A stretch of DNA of 64,000 nt. It comes from JBGSPQ01 sp964346765 (GTDB lineage Bacteria > Patescibacteriota > Gracilibacteria > UBA1369). The notes below the pieces were generated by a model that saw only the letters and a program-made list of their open reading frames with translations, searched no databases and was not told where the DNA came from. The stretch spans positions 16,504 through 80,503 of the forward strand of contig CAYFWB010000008.1 of assembly GCA_964346765.1 (NCBI GenBank), in the 5' to 3' direction. Numbering within the stretch: position 1 is the stretch's first letter; every line of letters starts with the position of its first letter. Below, piece by piece: positions 35,044 to 44,766 of the stretch. The position numbers were made by a program, and so were the translations under genes.

Positions 35044-35415
35044 TTATTTATTATGAATGAATATATGAAGTACCCAGTTGACGATTCCAAATATCAGAGC
35101 CCCCCACAAATACGTCAGAGGATCCGTTACCGTTACGGAAATATCGGCAATACTAATAGCATTCACCGCCTGTACGGTCAACCAGAATATGATTGCGTTA
35201 ATAACAAAAGAAAAAAGGCCGACTGTCAAAACTATTACCGGAAATGATAATAATTTCATTAAAGGTTTAACGAATGTATTTAGTCCACCGATTATAAGTC
35301 CGCTGAGCACGAAAAAAGCGACACCACCCGTATAACTGATATCGGGCGTAAACTTCGTAACCAGATACAAAGCCAGCCCGTTTAAAACAACTCCCACGAT
35401 AATCTTATTCAGCAT
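35044..35415 (-). CDS. YvlD/PF04020-type four-helix membrane protein
   Basis: 123 residues with four predicted transmembrane helices and the signature GGLNTFVKPLMKLLSFPVIVLTVGLFSFVINAI, characteristic of the PF04020 family (YvlD, once called phage holin superfamily IV). These are chromosomal integral membrane proteins of unclear function, so a phage origin need not be assumed. It lies between ileS and secG on the same strand. Confidence 0.85.
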   Translation of the reverse strand: MLNKIIVGVVLNGLALYLVTKFTPDISYTGGVAFFVLSGLIIGGLNTFVKPLMKLLSFPVIVLTVGLFSFVINAIIFWLTVQAVNAISIADISVTVTDPLTYLWGALIFGIVNWVLHIFIHNK

Positions 35416-35465
35416 AACAAAAATTTAACATTTTGAGCCCTAAATCACAAGACTCACGGCTATGA

Positions 35466-38400
35466 TCATTTTCTAACGGCTATTTTGACAGTACCGCCTG
35501 CCAAATTCACAACCTTTTCCTTATCCCACTCAAAATCCCCTGCATCCTGAAGTTCAATCGCTAAAGTTTCCCTTTTAATATAATCGGCAAAGTCCTTAAC
35601 CGCTAATTTCAAATCCCCTTCACCCTCAACAAAAATATAAATTCTGTCATCGACATTATATCCGGCTTCTTTTCTAAGATCCTGTATCTGCCTGACAATA
35701 TCTCTGGCGTGTCCTTCTTTTTGCAATTCACCAGAGACGGTTGTATCCAAAACTACAGATACACCATCCATTGATGCCACATCATAACCTTCCTTACCCT
35801 TAAAACCCACATCAACTTCTTCTCCGCTTAAGACAAAATCACCTATTTTAACATCCCCATTTTTATCAACCTCAAACTCTCCGGCCTTGGCCTTCTTTAT
35901 CATTTCCTGCACCTTTGAACCGTATTTCGGCCCCAAAACTCTGGCGTTCGGCATCACTATTTTTGTAATCACATCCCGGGCGTCTTTCAATAGTTCAAGA
36001 TCTTTAACATTCAATTCTTCAAGGATCACTTCTTTTTGATCCAATACGGATTTTTTGTTGATATTGGCCGGCAAAGCAATCTGCACAAGCGCAAGCGGCT
36101 GCCTGACCTTAATATTGGCCTTATCCCTGACCGAATGCCCCATCGTTACTATAGTTCTTATGAGCTGATTTTCTTTATTCACATCCGGCTTAATAAATTT
36201 AACGTTATACGTTGGCCAATCCGCAAGATGTACGGACTCACCGCCTGTTAAATTTCGATAAATTTCTTCAGACAAAAACGGCATGAACGGTGCCATAATT
36301 TTGCTAAATTCCGTTAAAACCGTATACAGAGTCCAATAAGCACCAAATTTGTCATCATCATTTTCGCTCTTCCAAAAACGTCTTCTGGAACGCCTGATGT
36401 ACCAATTCGAAAGCTTATCCGCGAAATCCATCATCGGTCTTACCGCTTTGGTCAAGTTGTAATCGTCCATTTCTTGTGTGGAAGTCTTTATTAACTGATG
36501 CAGTTCCGACATAATCCATTGATCCAGTTTATTTTCCGTTTCAAAAAATTCTTCTCCATGATTCGCAGTCCATTTATCTATATTGGCGTATGTAACAAAA
36601 AAACTGTAGGCGTTCCATACGGTCAAAGTAAATTTTTTAACGACTTCTTCCACATGTTTTTCGGAAAACCTTACATCTTCAGCCAGAGGCGCAGTTGAAG
36701 AATACATAAACATTCTCATCGAATCCACACCCTTGGTTTCAAAAAGTACGCTAGGATCCGGGTAATTTTTTTTACGCTTTGACAGTTTTTCTCCGTCCGC
36801 CGCCAATAAAATTCCGTTTACAATAACATTGTTAAAAGCCGGTTTATCAAAGATAACCGACGCCAACACATGCAATGTGTAGAACCAACCTCTCGTTTGA
36901 TCCAAACCTTCGGCAATAAAATTTGCCGGGAAATTATCTTCAAATTCCTGTTTATTTTCAAAAGGATAATGCAGCTGCGCGTATGGCATAGATCCGCTTT
37001 CAAACCAACAATCCAGCACCTCGGGGATTCTTCTCATTTGCTTACCGCATTTTGGACATTCAAAAGTTATTTCATCAATATATGGCTTATGAAGGTCAAG
37101 TTCTTCATTTCGATGCGGTAATTTTCCGCCGCTTCTTTCTTTCAACTCCGCAATCGAGCCTATGCACTCGGTATGTCCTTCTTCGCACTCCCATACGGGC
37201 ATTGGCGCCCCCCAAAATCTGTTCCTTGAAATAGCCCAATCTCTCGCGCCTTCAAGCCACCTGCCAAACCTGCCCTGCTGTATATGCGGAGGTTGCCATC
37301 TGATTTTTTTATTATTTTTCAAAAGTCGAGGCTTCAAATCGCTTACTTTAACAAACCATGACCTGGTGGAGTAATTTAATAAGGGCGTATCACATCTCCA
37401 ACAATGCGGATAGCTGTGTCTGTAATTTTCGTGTTTAAACTCCAAACCCTCATTCCGCAGATAATCCACAATATTCTGATCCTGACCCTTCACGAATTTC
37501 CCGGCCCAGTGTTTCACTTCTTTATTAAACGTCCCGTCCATAGCCACGTGTTGCACCAATGGCAAATCATAAACACGTGAAAGATTGTAGTCTTCTTCAC
37601 CGAACATCGGAGCTATATGAACAATTCCCGTACCATCTTCGGTCGAAACAAAATCGGCCACACAAACTTTATAACCGTTATCAGATACTTCGTCTTTATA
37701 ATAATCGAACAACGGTTCATATTTTTTTCCTTCCAGATCTTTCGCCTTAATCTCTTCAAGAACATTATAATTGAGACCTTCAAAAACTTTTTCGTGCAGA
37801 TCCTTGGCCACAATATAAACTTCTTCAAGGCCGTCATCATATTTAACACCCACTTTCACGTATTTAATTTTAGGACCGATCGCCAGCACCACATTACCCG
37901 GCAAAGTCCATGGTGTGGTTGTCCATGCCAGCATATAAACATCTTCATCTACCAATTTAAACTTCGCCGTAACCGAAATATCCGTAACATCTTTATATCC
38001 CTGACTGACTTCAAAATTGGAAAGCGGAGTTTCACAACGGGGACATATATGCATACTCTTATACCCCTTATAAACCATCTCTTTAAGCCATAGCTGTTTA
38101 AAAACCCACCAAATTGATTCAATATAAGTGTTATCCAAAGTGGCATACGTTTTTTCAAAATCAACCCATCTACCAAGCCTCTTAAAAAGAGTCTGCCAAT
38201 CCTGAGTATATTTAAATACGCTTTCCCTGCATTTATTATTGAATGTTTCTATGCCCAACTCCTCGATATCCTTTTTCCCGGAAAGCCCCAGATCCTTTTC
38301 AATCTCATATTCCACAGGTAAACCGTGACAATCCCAACCGTTTGTACGTGGAACATAATAACCTTTCATCGTCCAATACCTTGTAACAGCATCTTTTATA

Positions 38401-38588
38401 GACAAAGCCAGAATATGCCCATAATGCGGCAAACCATTTGCGAAAGGCGGCCCGTCAAAAAATACGAACTTTTTTTCTCCCGCCCTTTGCTTTACGGACT
38501 TTTCAAAAATTTTATGTTCATCCCAATATTTTAAGACTTCTTTTTCAAGGTTGGGAAAACTCTGTTTTGGGTTAACTTTTTTAAACAT
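35466..38588 (-). CDS. ileS: Isoleucyl-tRNA synthetase, eukaryote-like type
   Basis: Charges tRNA-Ile. The 1040 residues carry HIGH at 55-58 (HYGH in NGLPHYGHIL), an editing domain with AWTTTPWTLPGN and GTGIVHIAPMFGEEDY, TRGWFYTLHVLAS, and the KMSKS loop as KLSKRKKNYPDP at 601-612. The KNYPDP continuation and overall length match the eukaryote-like IleS2 branch, which is associated with mupirocin tolerance, rather than the E. coli type with a C-terminal zinc finger. It ends in TGA, showing that TGA is stop here. An extended -10 lies 23 bases upstream. Confidence 0.95.
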   Translation of the reverse strand: MFKKVNPKQSFPNLEKEVLKYWDEHKIFEKSVKQRAGEKKFVFFDGPPFANGLPHYGHILALSIKDAVTRYWTMKGYYVPRTNGWDCHGLPVEYEIEKDLGLSGKKDIEELGIETFNNKCRESVFKYTQDWQTLFKRLGRWVDFEKTYATLDNTYIESIWWVFKQLWLKEMVYKGYKSMHICPRCETPLSNFEVSQGYKDVTDISVTAKFKLVDEDVYMLAWTTTPWTLPGNVVLAIGPKIKYVKVGVKYDDGLEEVYIVAKDLHEKVFEGLNYNVLEEIKAKDLEGKKYEPLFDYYKDEVSDNGYKVCVADFVSTEDGTGIVHIAPMFGEEDYNLSRVYDLPLVQHVAMDGTFNKEVKHWAGKFVKGQDQNIVDYLRNEGLEFKHENYRHSYPHCWRCDTPLLNYSTRSWFVKVSDLKPRLLKNNKKIRWQPPHIQQGRFGRWLEGARDWAISRNRFWGAPMPVWECEEGHTECIGSIAELKERSGGKLPHRNEELDLHKPYIDEITFECPKCGKQMRRIPEVLDCWFESGSMPYAQLHYPFENKQEFEDNFPANFIAEGLDQTRGWFYTLHVLASVIFDKPAFNNVIVNGILLAADGEKLSKRKKNYPDPSVLFETKGVDSMRMFMYSSTAPLAEDVRFSEKHVEEVVKKFTLTVWNAYSFFVTYANIDKWTANHGEEFFETENKLDQWIMSELHQLIKTSTQEMDDYNLTKAVRPMMDFADKLSNWYIRRSRRRFWKSENDDDKFGAYWTLYTVLTEFSKIMAPFMPFLSEEIYRNLTGGESVHLADWPTYNVKFIKPDVNKENQLIRTIVTMGHSVRDKANIKVRQPLALVQIALPANINKKSVLDQKEVILEELNVKDLELLKDARDVITKIVMPNARVLGPKYGSKVQEMIKKAKAGEFEVDKNGDVKIGDFVLSGEEVDVGFKGKEGYDVASMDGVSVVLDTTVSGELQKEGHARDIVRQIQDLRKEAGYNVDDRIYIFVEGEGDLKLAVKDFADYIKRETLAIELQDAGDFEWDKEKVVNLAGGTVKIAVRK

Positions 38589-38611
38589 ATTTTTACTTTT
38601 TATACCTTAAC

Positions 38612-38617
38612 ATTATA
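38612..38617 (-). promoter_or_regulatory. ileS extended -10 promoter
   Basis: On the - strand the sequence reads TGCTATAAT, an extended -10 with perfect TATAAT at 38617-38612. CTGCAA at the -35 position (38640-38635) with a 17-base spacer is a partial match. The predicted start near 38605 gives a leader of about 17 bases. The rest of the 38589-38788 gap holds nothing else I can support. Confidence 0.6.
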
Positions 38618-38788
38618 GCATCTTTATTAAGCTATTGCAGCTTGGAATATACATTAAATGCTGTCTTTTACAATACGTGCTCAAAACATCACACGTCATC
38701 ACACAATAAATTGCCCGTAAAATGGTCATGGAAATTCAAATGCAACAAACCTCGCGTTAGAATTTTAAAAGAAAAATAAAACCGGCTA

Positions 38789-39376
38789 CTAATTTACAAA
38801 TCGCGGATCTGCGGTTATCCGGCTTTCTTCCGGATACTCTTGCCCCTGATATTTTGAACTGAATTTTTTATTATAAGGAACTTCCGCCCTGGATGACATT
38901 GTTTCAAAAGCCAGCTGGCAAACTCTCATGCCAGGATACAGAGCAACTGGCATTCTGTTAATATTTGTTATCTCAAGAGTGATGGTGCCTTCAAAACCTG
39001 CGTCAACAAAACCCGCGGTTGAATGAACAATAATACCCAGCCTGCCCAAGGAACTTCTTCCTTCCACCCTGGCGACCAAATCATCCGCAATTCTAATTTT
39101 TTCCAAAGTAACACCCAAAACAAATTCATTCGGTTGAACAATAAAAGGCGTATTCTCATCATCAATCTCAATAAGTTTCGCAATGTCTTTAAAAGTGGAC
39201 GGATCGCGCGGATCCAGCAACGCGTTTCTGGCATGATCATAAACTTTAAAATACTTTCCGAGCCTTAAATCCATGGAAGAAGCTCCAATGTTGGATAGAT
39301 AATCGACGTCGGGTGCACCCACGCCAATATCCCCCACCTTAATTTTTGCTATAATATCTTTATCCGAAAGAATCAT
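38789..39376 (-). CDS. dcd: dCTP deaminase
   Basis: Deaminates dCTP toward dUTP and dTTP synthesis; the trimeric fold is shared with dUTPase. The 195 residues show ASSMDLRLG, VEGRSSLGRLGI, HSTAGFVDAGFEGTITLEITN (with the catalytic Glu) and KYQGQ near the C-terminus. The HSTAGFxDxGFxG form is also found in bifunctional dCTP deaminase/dUTPases, so dual activity is possible. It is downstream of purB by six bases on the same strand. Confidence 0.93.
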   Translation of the reverse strand: MILSDKDIIAKIKVGDIGVGAPDVDYLSNIGASSMDLRLGKYFKVYDHARNALLDPRDPSTFKDIAKLIEIDDENTPFIVQPNEFVLGVTLEKIRIADDLVARVEGRSSLGRLGIIVHSTAGFVDAGFEGTITLEITNINRMPVALYPGMRVCQLAFETMSSRAEVPYNKKFSSKYQGQEYPEESRITADPRFVN

Positions 39377-39382
39377 ACACTA

Positions 39383-40753
39383 CTAAAAATTTGGTTTATA
39401 ATCATCAACAAGCTTAACAGCCAAACCAATATACTTTGGTGGAGTCAAAGCTTTCAACTTCTTTTTCTCGACTGCCGGCAAATCTAGAGTATCAACAAAT
39501 TTCTGCATACCTTTCTGCGTCAATTTCTTACCTCTTGTCAATTCTTTTAATTTTTCATACGCACCGGGAAGTTTATATTTTCGCATCACCGTTTGAATAG
39601 GTTCCGCCAAAAGCTCCCAGTTATCATTTAAATCGCTTTCAATCAATTTTTTGTTAACTTCCAGCTTATTCAAACCTTGAATACAATTTTTATACGCCAA
39701 CATAGAATAAGCCAATGCAGAACCCACATTTCTCAAAGTAGTTGAGTCTGTCAAATCCCGCTGCATTCTGGAAATAGGTAATTTTTCCGAAAAATATTTT
39801 AACAACGAATTTGCCAATCCCAGATTACCTTCGCTATTTTCAAAATCAATCGGATTTACCTTATGAGGCATGGTCGAAGAACCGACCTCTCCTTTTTTTA
39901 CCTTTTGTTTGAAATATCCTATACTGATATATGTCCAAATATCTCTGTTAAAATCTATTAATATAGTATTTACCCTTTTAAGGTTGTCGCAAATATCAGC
40001 GACAAAATCATGAGGTTCAATCTGAGTTGTATAAGCGCTATAATCAAGACCCAGCCCCTGTATAAATTTTTTACTCTCACTCATCCAGTCAACCCTTGCG
40101 TATGCCAAAACATGTGCGTTAAAATTACCAACAGCACCATTAATTTTACCCATTACAGAGATACCTTTAAGTTGATTTAATTGCCTCTCCAGCCTGGCAA
40201 CATAATTAACCATTTCTTTTCCCAATGTGGTGGGCGAAGCCGGCTGACCGTGCGTCCTTGACATCATTGCTAAAGTTTTATTCTTCTTGGCCATTTCATA
40301 CAAAAATTCCATAACACCAGTTAATACCGAAACCAATTTTTCAACTCCCCCTTTAATCATCAGGGCGTATGAAAGGTTATTAATATCTTCGGAAGTGCAT
40401 CCAAAATGAATAAATTCAAGATAAGGCTCGAACACGCTACCTTTAAGTTTCTCTTTTATCAAATATTCAACAGCTTTTACATCATGATTCGTTGTAGCTT
40501 CAATTTCCTTCACCCTTGCCGCGTCCACAAAATCAAAATATTCATAAACACTTCTCAAATCTTTAAGCTCTCGAGATTTCCAAAATTTTGTACCTTTCAA
40601 CTTAACCTGATTGCATAAAAAAATGAACCACTCAATTTCAACCAACATCCGGTATTTCATCAAAGCCGCCTCTGAGAAAAAAGGTCTCAGTTCAGAAACT
40701 TTATCACCATACCTGCCATCGAGAGGCGAAATACTATCCAATGTTTCGCTCAT
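39383..40753 (-). CDS. purB: Adenylosuccinate lyase
   Basis: Cleaves SAICAR to AICAR and adenylosuccinate to AMP. The 456 residues follow the E. coli-like PurB form: LDSISPLDGRYGDKVSEL at the N-terminus, GCTSEDINNLSY, SRTHGQPASPTTLGKE and the fumarase-superfamily signature GSSTMPHKVNPIDFENSEGN. Third gene of the leftward purC-purE-purB-dcd run, with a three-base gap to purE. Confidence 0.97.
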   Translation of the reverse strand: MSETLDSISPLDGRYGDKVSELRPFFSEAALMKYRMLVEIEWFIFLCNQVKLKGTKFWKSRELKDLRSVYEYFDFVDAARVKEIEATTNHDVKAVEYLIKEKLKGSVFEPYLEFIHFGCTSEDINNLSYALMIKGGVEKLVSVLTGVMEFLYEMAKKNKTLAMMSRTHGQPASPTTLGKEMVNYVARLERQLNQLKGISVMGKINGAVGNFNAHVLAYARVDWMSESKKFIQGLGLDYSAYTTQIEPHDFVADICDNLKRVNTILIDFNRDIWTYISIGYFKQKVKKGEVGSSTMPHKVNPIDFENSEGNLGLANSLLKYFSEKLPISRMQRDLTDSTTLRNVGSALAYSMLAYKNCIQGLNKLEVNKKLIESDLNDNWELLAEPIQTVMRKYKLPGAYEKLKELTRGKKLTQKGMQKFVDTLDLPAVEKKKLKALTPPKYIGLAVKLVDDYKPNF

Positions 40754-40756
40754 ATT

Positions 40757-41218
40757 TTAAACGTTAAATGAATCTTTTACTTTTTGCAGATGTTCTTTGT
40801 ATGTATTTTTCAATTTCTCGTCATTCAACGCAAAAATTCTGACAATAGACAAAACAACATTTACAGGATCTAGTACTGTTAATGCCGGTGTATCGGATGG
40901 CATCTGCAACGTTGAATTTATATTAACCATCATGTCTGTTTTATCTCTATAAGGGGGACACGCGATCACCGGATGTATACTGGAACCCGCTGTACAGCCG
41001 GAAAGACCGTTGGAACGGCCGGCAATAGTCACATAAACAATTTCACCTTCAAACTCATTGTACCTTCCAATCAACTCCACCAACTTTTCCGGCACCTTAT
41101 GCGCTGACAATACTTTAATTTCATAAGAAATAGCCCACTCTTCAAGTCCGTCTGAAATCTTCTTAGCCCAATCGCGATCACTCTCCGATCCCAGTAAAAT
41201 AGGTACAAGTTTTTCCAT
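40757..41218 (-). CDS. purE: AIR carboxylase, class II (PAICS-type) PurE
   Basis: Carboxylates 5-aminoimidazole ribonucleotide. The 153 residues have GSESDRDWA (10-18) and SAHKVPE (38-44) in place of bacterial SAHRTP. AGRSNGLSG (66-74) with HPVIACPP (82-89) replaces the bacterial AGGAAHLPGM core. These are features of class II PurE, as in vertebrate PAICS and Treponema, which uses CO2 directly and needs no PurK. No purK lies in the window, which fits. It sits between purC (14-base gap) and purB (3-base gap). Confidence 0.9.
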   Translation of the reverse strand: MEKLVPILLGSESDRDWAKKISDGLEEWAISYEIKVLSAHKVPEKLVELIGRYNEFEGEIVYVTIAGRSNGLSGCTAGSSIHPVIACPPYRDKTDMMVNINSTLQMPSDTPALTVLDPVNVVLSIVRIFALNDEKLKNTYKEHLQKVKDSFNV

Positions 41219-41232
41219 ATTGATTTAATTAC

Positions 41233-42201
41233 TTATAAATATTTATTTAGATTTTTCGAAAGTCTTTCTTTTACATTGCCAACTTCAGCATCAAAACTCA
41301 ACCCTGTTATTAACTCATAAGCGTCAATGTATCTTTTTGCTGTTTCAACCTTAATATCGTCAGGAATAGCGGGAATTTGCCCCTCGCCCCTAAACCCCTT
41401 CTCATTAACAAGCCATTCCCTTAAATACTCTTTATCAATTTTCTTTTGCTCTTCTCCCTTTTCAAATCTTTTATCATACTCATCGGCGAACCAGAATCTT
41501 GATGAATCCGGTGTATGTATTTCATCTATAAGCACAATTTCACCGTCATCAGTCATACCGAACTCATATTTAGTATCCACCAAAATTACCCCGTGCTTGG
41601 CAGCGATTTCCACTCCTCTTTGATAAAGTTTTAAAGAAGCGTCCGCGATCTTATTATATTGATTTTCCGTTAAATCCGTTCTTGCCAGCAGTTCTTCTTT
41701 TGAAACCGATTCATCGTGATCTCCCTGCAAAGCTTTTGTAGAAGGCGTCAATATAGGTTGATCAAATTTTTGATTCTTCTTTAATCCGTCCGGCAACTCA
41801 TTCCCGCAAAAACTCCTGACACCTCTTTCATAATTATACCACGCGCTGGTTGTTGTTACTCCGGTAATATACCCCCTTACCACCATTTCAATCGGTAAAG
41901 GTTTACACTGTTTGACCACAACCAAATTCGGATCCGGAAACTCAATAACGTGATTACCAATAATATCCTTCGTTTCCTCAAACCAAAATTTCGCCATCTG
42001 ATTTAAAACCTGTCCTTTAAACGGAATCAGACAAACAATCCTGTCAAAAGCGGAAAGTCTGTCAGTCACAATAATAAACCTCTTATCTCCCTTGGTATAA
42101 TTATCACGAACTTTGCCTTCATATTTCTCACCCAATGTTGAAAAATCTGTACCATCGAGACAATTTGGTATCTGTGCTTTGATATCATGTAATGAAATCA
42201 T
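41233..42201 (-). CDS. purC: SAICAR synthetase
   Basis: Condenses CAIR with aspartate. The 322 residues are longer than E. coli PurC (about 237) and resemble the yeast Ade1-like form: YEGKVRDNYTKGDKRFIIVTDRLSAFD (ATP site), VVRGYITGVTTTSAWYNYERG, then DTKYEFGMTDDGEIVLIDEIHTPDSSRFW. First gene of the purC-purE-purB-dcd run; divergent from purA over a 76-base gap. Confidence 0.95.
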   Translation of the reverse strand: MISLHDIKAQIPNCLDGTDFSTLGEKYEGKVRDNYTKGDKRFIIVTDRLSAFDRIVCLIPFKGQVLNQMAKFWFEETKDIIGNHVIEFPDPNLVVVKQCKPLPIEMVVRGYITGVTTTSAWYNYERGVRSFCGNELPDGLKKNQKFDQPILTPSTKALQGDHDESVSKEELLARTDLTENQYNKIADASLKLYQRGVEIAAKHGVILVDTKYEFGMTDDGEIVLIDEIHTPDSSRFWFADEYDKRFEKGEEQKKIDKEYLREWLVNEKGFRGEGQIPAIPDDIKVETAKRYIDAYELITGLSFDAEVGNVKERLSKNLNKYL

Positions 42202-42277
42202 AATTTAAAAAATTATTTAATTACACGTCCAATATATATGATATATTTGGAGCGAACAATTCTAACTTTCTATTTTT

Positions 42278-43585
42278 ATGACAAACAACATCGCCGACAA
42301 ATATGGTCAAGCAGTGGTAATCCTGGGCGGACAATGGGGAGATGAAGGCAAAGGTAAATTAATAGACATCATGTCCCGGGAATATGGAATAGTTGCCAGA
42401 GCCGCAGGCGGAGCCAACGCCGGCCACACCGTATACATCCAAGATCCCGTTCAAGAAAACGAGACCAAAAAGTTTATTTTTCATTTACTACCCTCCGGCA
42501 TGCTATATCCCAATGTTGTCGGCGTTATTGGAAATGGCTGCGTTGTGCATCTACCAACATTAATGGAAGAAATTAAATTTCTAAAAAACAACAATATCGC
42601 AGTGAATGGAAGATTGTTTATATCGGACAGCGCGCATCTTGTGTTCGAGTATCACAAAATTATCGACGGTCTTCAGGAAGAGGCGAAAGGAAAAAACAAG
42701 GTTGGAACAACTAAAAGAGGTATCGGCCCCGCATACACGGACAAGATGAGCAGAACCGGAATCCGCGCGCATGAACTTTTAAATTTTGAACGGTTCGAAG
42801 CAAAAATCAGAGCCAACGTCGCGAACCTGCAAAAAATATATAATTTTAAATTCGACGTTAATACCGAAATAGAATACTACAATAACCTTCTTTCAACTAT
42901 CAAACCAATGATAATTGACACCGGAGATTACTTAAATAAGTCTATCGGTGAAGGCAAAAAAATTCTTTTAGAGGGAGCCAACGGGACCTTACTTGATATC
43001 GACCATGGTACTTACCCATACTGCACCTCATCCAACGCTTCCATAGGAGGCATAACCAGCGGTACGGGATTGGCCCCTTCAAACTTCACCGCGGTTATAG
43101 GCATTATGAAAGCATACATGACCAGAGTAGGTGCCGGCCCCTTCCCCACCGAACTGGAAAATGAAACCGGTGAATCTATCAGAAAAAAAGGAGGTGAATT
43201 CGGCGCTACCACAGGCCGTCCAAGAAGATGCGGCTGGTTTGACGCCGTGGCTTCCAAATATTCGGCAAGGCTAAACGGCATGACAAGTATCAATCTAACC
43301 AAACTTGATGTTTTGGACGGCATGGATACTTTAAAAATAGCTGTCGCTTATAAACACAAAGGACAGACCTTGAAAAACTTTCCCGCTTCCGCTGAAATAC
43401 TTGATGAAGTGGACATTGAATACATCGAAATGCCAGGCTGGAAAAAAGATACTTCAACAACCACAAAGATCAATAAACTTCCAACTCGGGCCAAAGATTA
43501 TGTTAAAAAAATCGAAGAACTACTTGAAGTGTCTGTTGATTTTGTGGGCGTCGGACAAAAAAGAAGCCAGATGGCGGTTAAATAA
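42278..43585 (+). CDS. purA: Adenylosuccinate synthetase
   Basis: GTP-dependent first step from IMP to AMP. The 435 residues contain GGQWGDEGKGKLIDIM (P-loop and catalytic Asp), AGGANAGHTVY (catalytic His), GTTKRGIGPAYTDK and TGRPRRCGWFDAV. It diverges from purC, so the IMP-to-AMP branch and the AIR-to-AICAR steps share one control region. A TATTTT lies close to the ATG but too close to be a confident -10. Confidence 0.97.
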   Translation: MTNNIADKYGQAVVILGGQWGDEGKGKLIDIMSREYGIVARAAGGANAGHTVYIQDPVQENETKKFIFHLLPSGMLYPNVVGVIGNGCVVHLPTLMEEIKFLKNNNIAVNGRLFISDSAHLVFEYHKIIDGLQEEAKGKNKVGTTKRGIGPAYTDKMSRTGIRAHELLNFERFEAKIRANVANLQKIYNFKFDVNTEIEYYNNLLSTIKPMIIDTGDYLNKSIGEGKKILLEGANGTLLDIDHGTYPYCTSSNASIGGITSGTGLAPSNFTAVIGIMKAYMTRVGAGPFPTELENETGESIRKKGGEFGATTGRPRRCGWFDAVASKYSARLNGMTSINLTKLDVLDGMDTLKIAVAYKHKGQTLKNFPASAEILDEVDIEYIEMPGWKKDTSTTTKINKLPTRAKDYVKKIEELLEVSVDFVGVGQKRSQMAVK

Positions 43586-43638
43586 ACCCAAAAAACACAA
43601 TTACGAATATCTCTTTAAAAAAACATTGTAACCAAAAA

Positions 43639-44673
43639 TTAATTATCGTAAATTTCTGTACCCGGATTAAACGCGGCCCACGCAAACCAATAAGCGGTTA
43701 CAGGAACCACTTGTTGATCTTTAACGGTATCAACAGCTTCAAATTTTTGATTATCCCATTTTATCAAAACGGGATGACCGCCAACCGTATCTTCAAACTG
43801 TCCCCCGTCGGAATAATTTTCTCTTAATACGGAAAACGGATAAGCCTTTGACTTGTCACCGATTGTAACTCCCGCAATCAAATCTTTTTCAAACAGTCTA
43901 TTGTCGGCATTTTCCAAAGCAAAGTAAATCTCTTTCGAATCCTTATATTCTCCATAGGGATAAAGATCGTAATCTCTTTCAAATCCCGTATCGACGGATA
44001 GAACCAGAGTGTCCGGATGATCTCTTTTCCATAAGCCGAACGGCATTGTCCACGCAGTAATCTTATTCAATTTTTCACCTATGCGCGGACCAGTCAATGC
44101 TTCCCCCGTAAGCTGTTCATATAAAGAGTCTGTCGTTCGGTCATAAAGCACAAGATTCGAATTCAGCAAATAACCGGACACTCCAAATTCCACCGGTTGA
44201 TCTTCTATAACCCTTTCATAAGCGACCCCTGTAAAACATAGCGGGCAAAATGTCACTGCCACATATTTATCACCGATTTTGTCATTAACAATCTCATGCC
44301 AGTTTAAAATCTTAACAGGATATGCTTTAAACTCACCTCCTATATTTAATCCAATAACCATCTCATCATTTTCAATAAATGAAGATGCCGAGTTCGCGGA
44401 TACAAATTTAGGATCATCAATAGAAGGTATGCAATCTTTTCCGTCCAGACAACCCTGAACCAGTTTGTTTCTATTTATCTTTTCCAATAACTTTTGCTCA
44501 TCATTTAAAGCCGTTTCGTTACTATTTTCAAAAATTTCATCTGCGTTCGTTGATTTAATTTCACTATTATTTTCATTCAAAACATTTTCCGAACCATTAT
44601 AAAAATTAGACCAATAATAAAAGCCCGCCGACACGCATAAAACTAACACGACCACAAAAAAAGCCTTCTTCAT
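43639..44673 (-). CDS. DUF3179 domain exported protein
   Basis: 344 residues with an N-terminal signal or anchor (about 4-22) and an Asn/Glu-rich linker, then a domain matching DUF3179: VAVTFCPLCFTGVAYER with its CPLC motif (about 142-145), VSGYLLNSNLVLYDRTTDSLYEQLTGEAL and KAYPFSVLRE. The family's function is not known; the paired cysteines suggest a metal or redox site. The protein should act outside the membrane. It diverges from the transaldolase gene. Confidence 0.85.
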   Translation of the reverse strand: MKKAFFVVVLVLCVSAGFYYWSNFYNGSENVLNENNSEIKSTNADEIFENSNETALNDEQKLLEKINRNKLVQGCLDGKDCIPSIDDPKFVSANSASSFIENDEMVIGLNIGGEFKAYPVKILNWHEIVNDKIGDKYVAVTFCPLCFTGVAYERVIEDQPVEFGVSGYLLNSNLVLYDRTTDSLYEQLTGEALTGPRIGEKLNKITAWTMPFGLWKRDHPDTLVLSVDTGFERDYDLYPYGEYKDSKEIYFALENADNRLFEKDLIAGVTIGDKSKAYPFSVLRENYSDGGQFEDTVGGHPVLIKWDNQKFEAVDTVKDQQVVPVTAYWFAWAAFNPGTEIYDN

Positions 44674-44754
44674 ATGTAAAATGTTAAAAAATCAGCTTTA
44701 ATATTGTCCATAAATTACTAAAACCTTATAGTGATCACAACTAAAAATATTTTG

Positions 44755-44760
44755 TAAATT
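44755..44760 (+). promoter_or_regulatory. Putative -10 of the pentose phosphate cluster
   Basis: TAAATT at 44755-44760 is followed by six bases and the transaldolase ATG at 44767, the same placement as for obgE and ribE. No clear -35. If used, the cluster's mRNA begins leaderless. Confidence 0.3.
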
Positions 44761-44766
44761 TTCATC

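Noticed and set aside
35044..35415. Phage holin
   Set aside because: PF04020 proteins carry a historical holin name but are chromosomal YvlD-like membrane proteins; there is no phage gene nearby.
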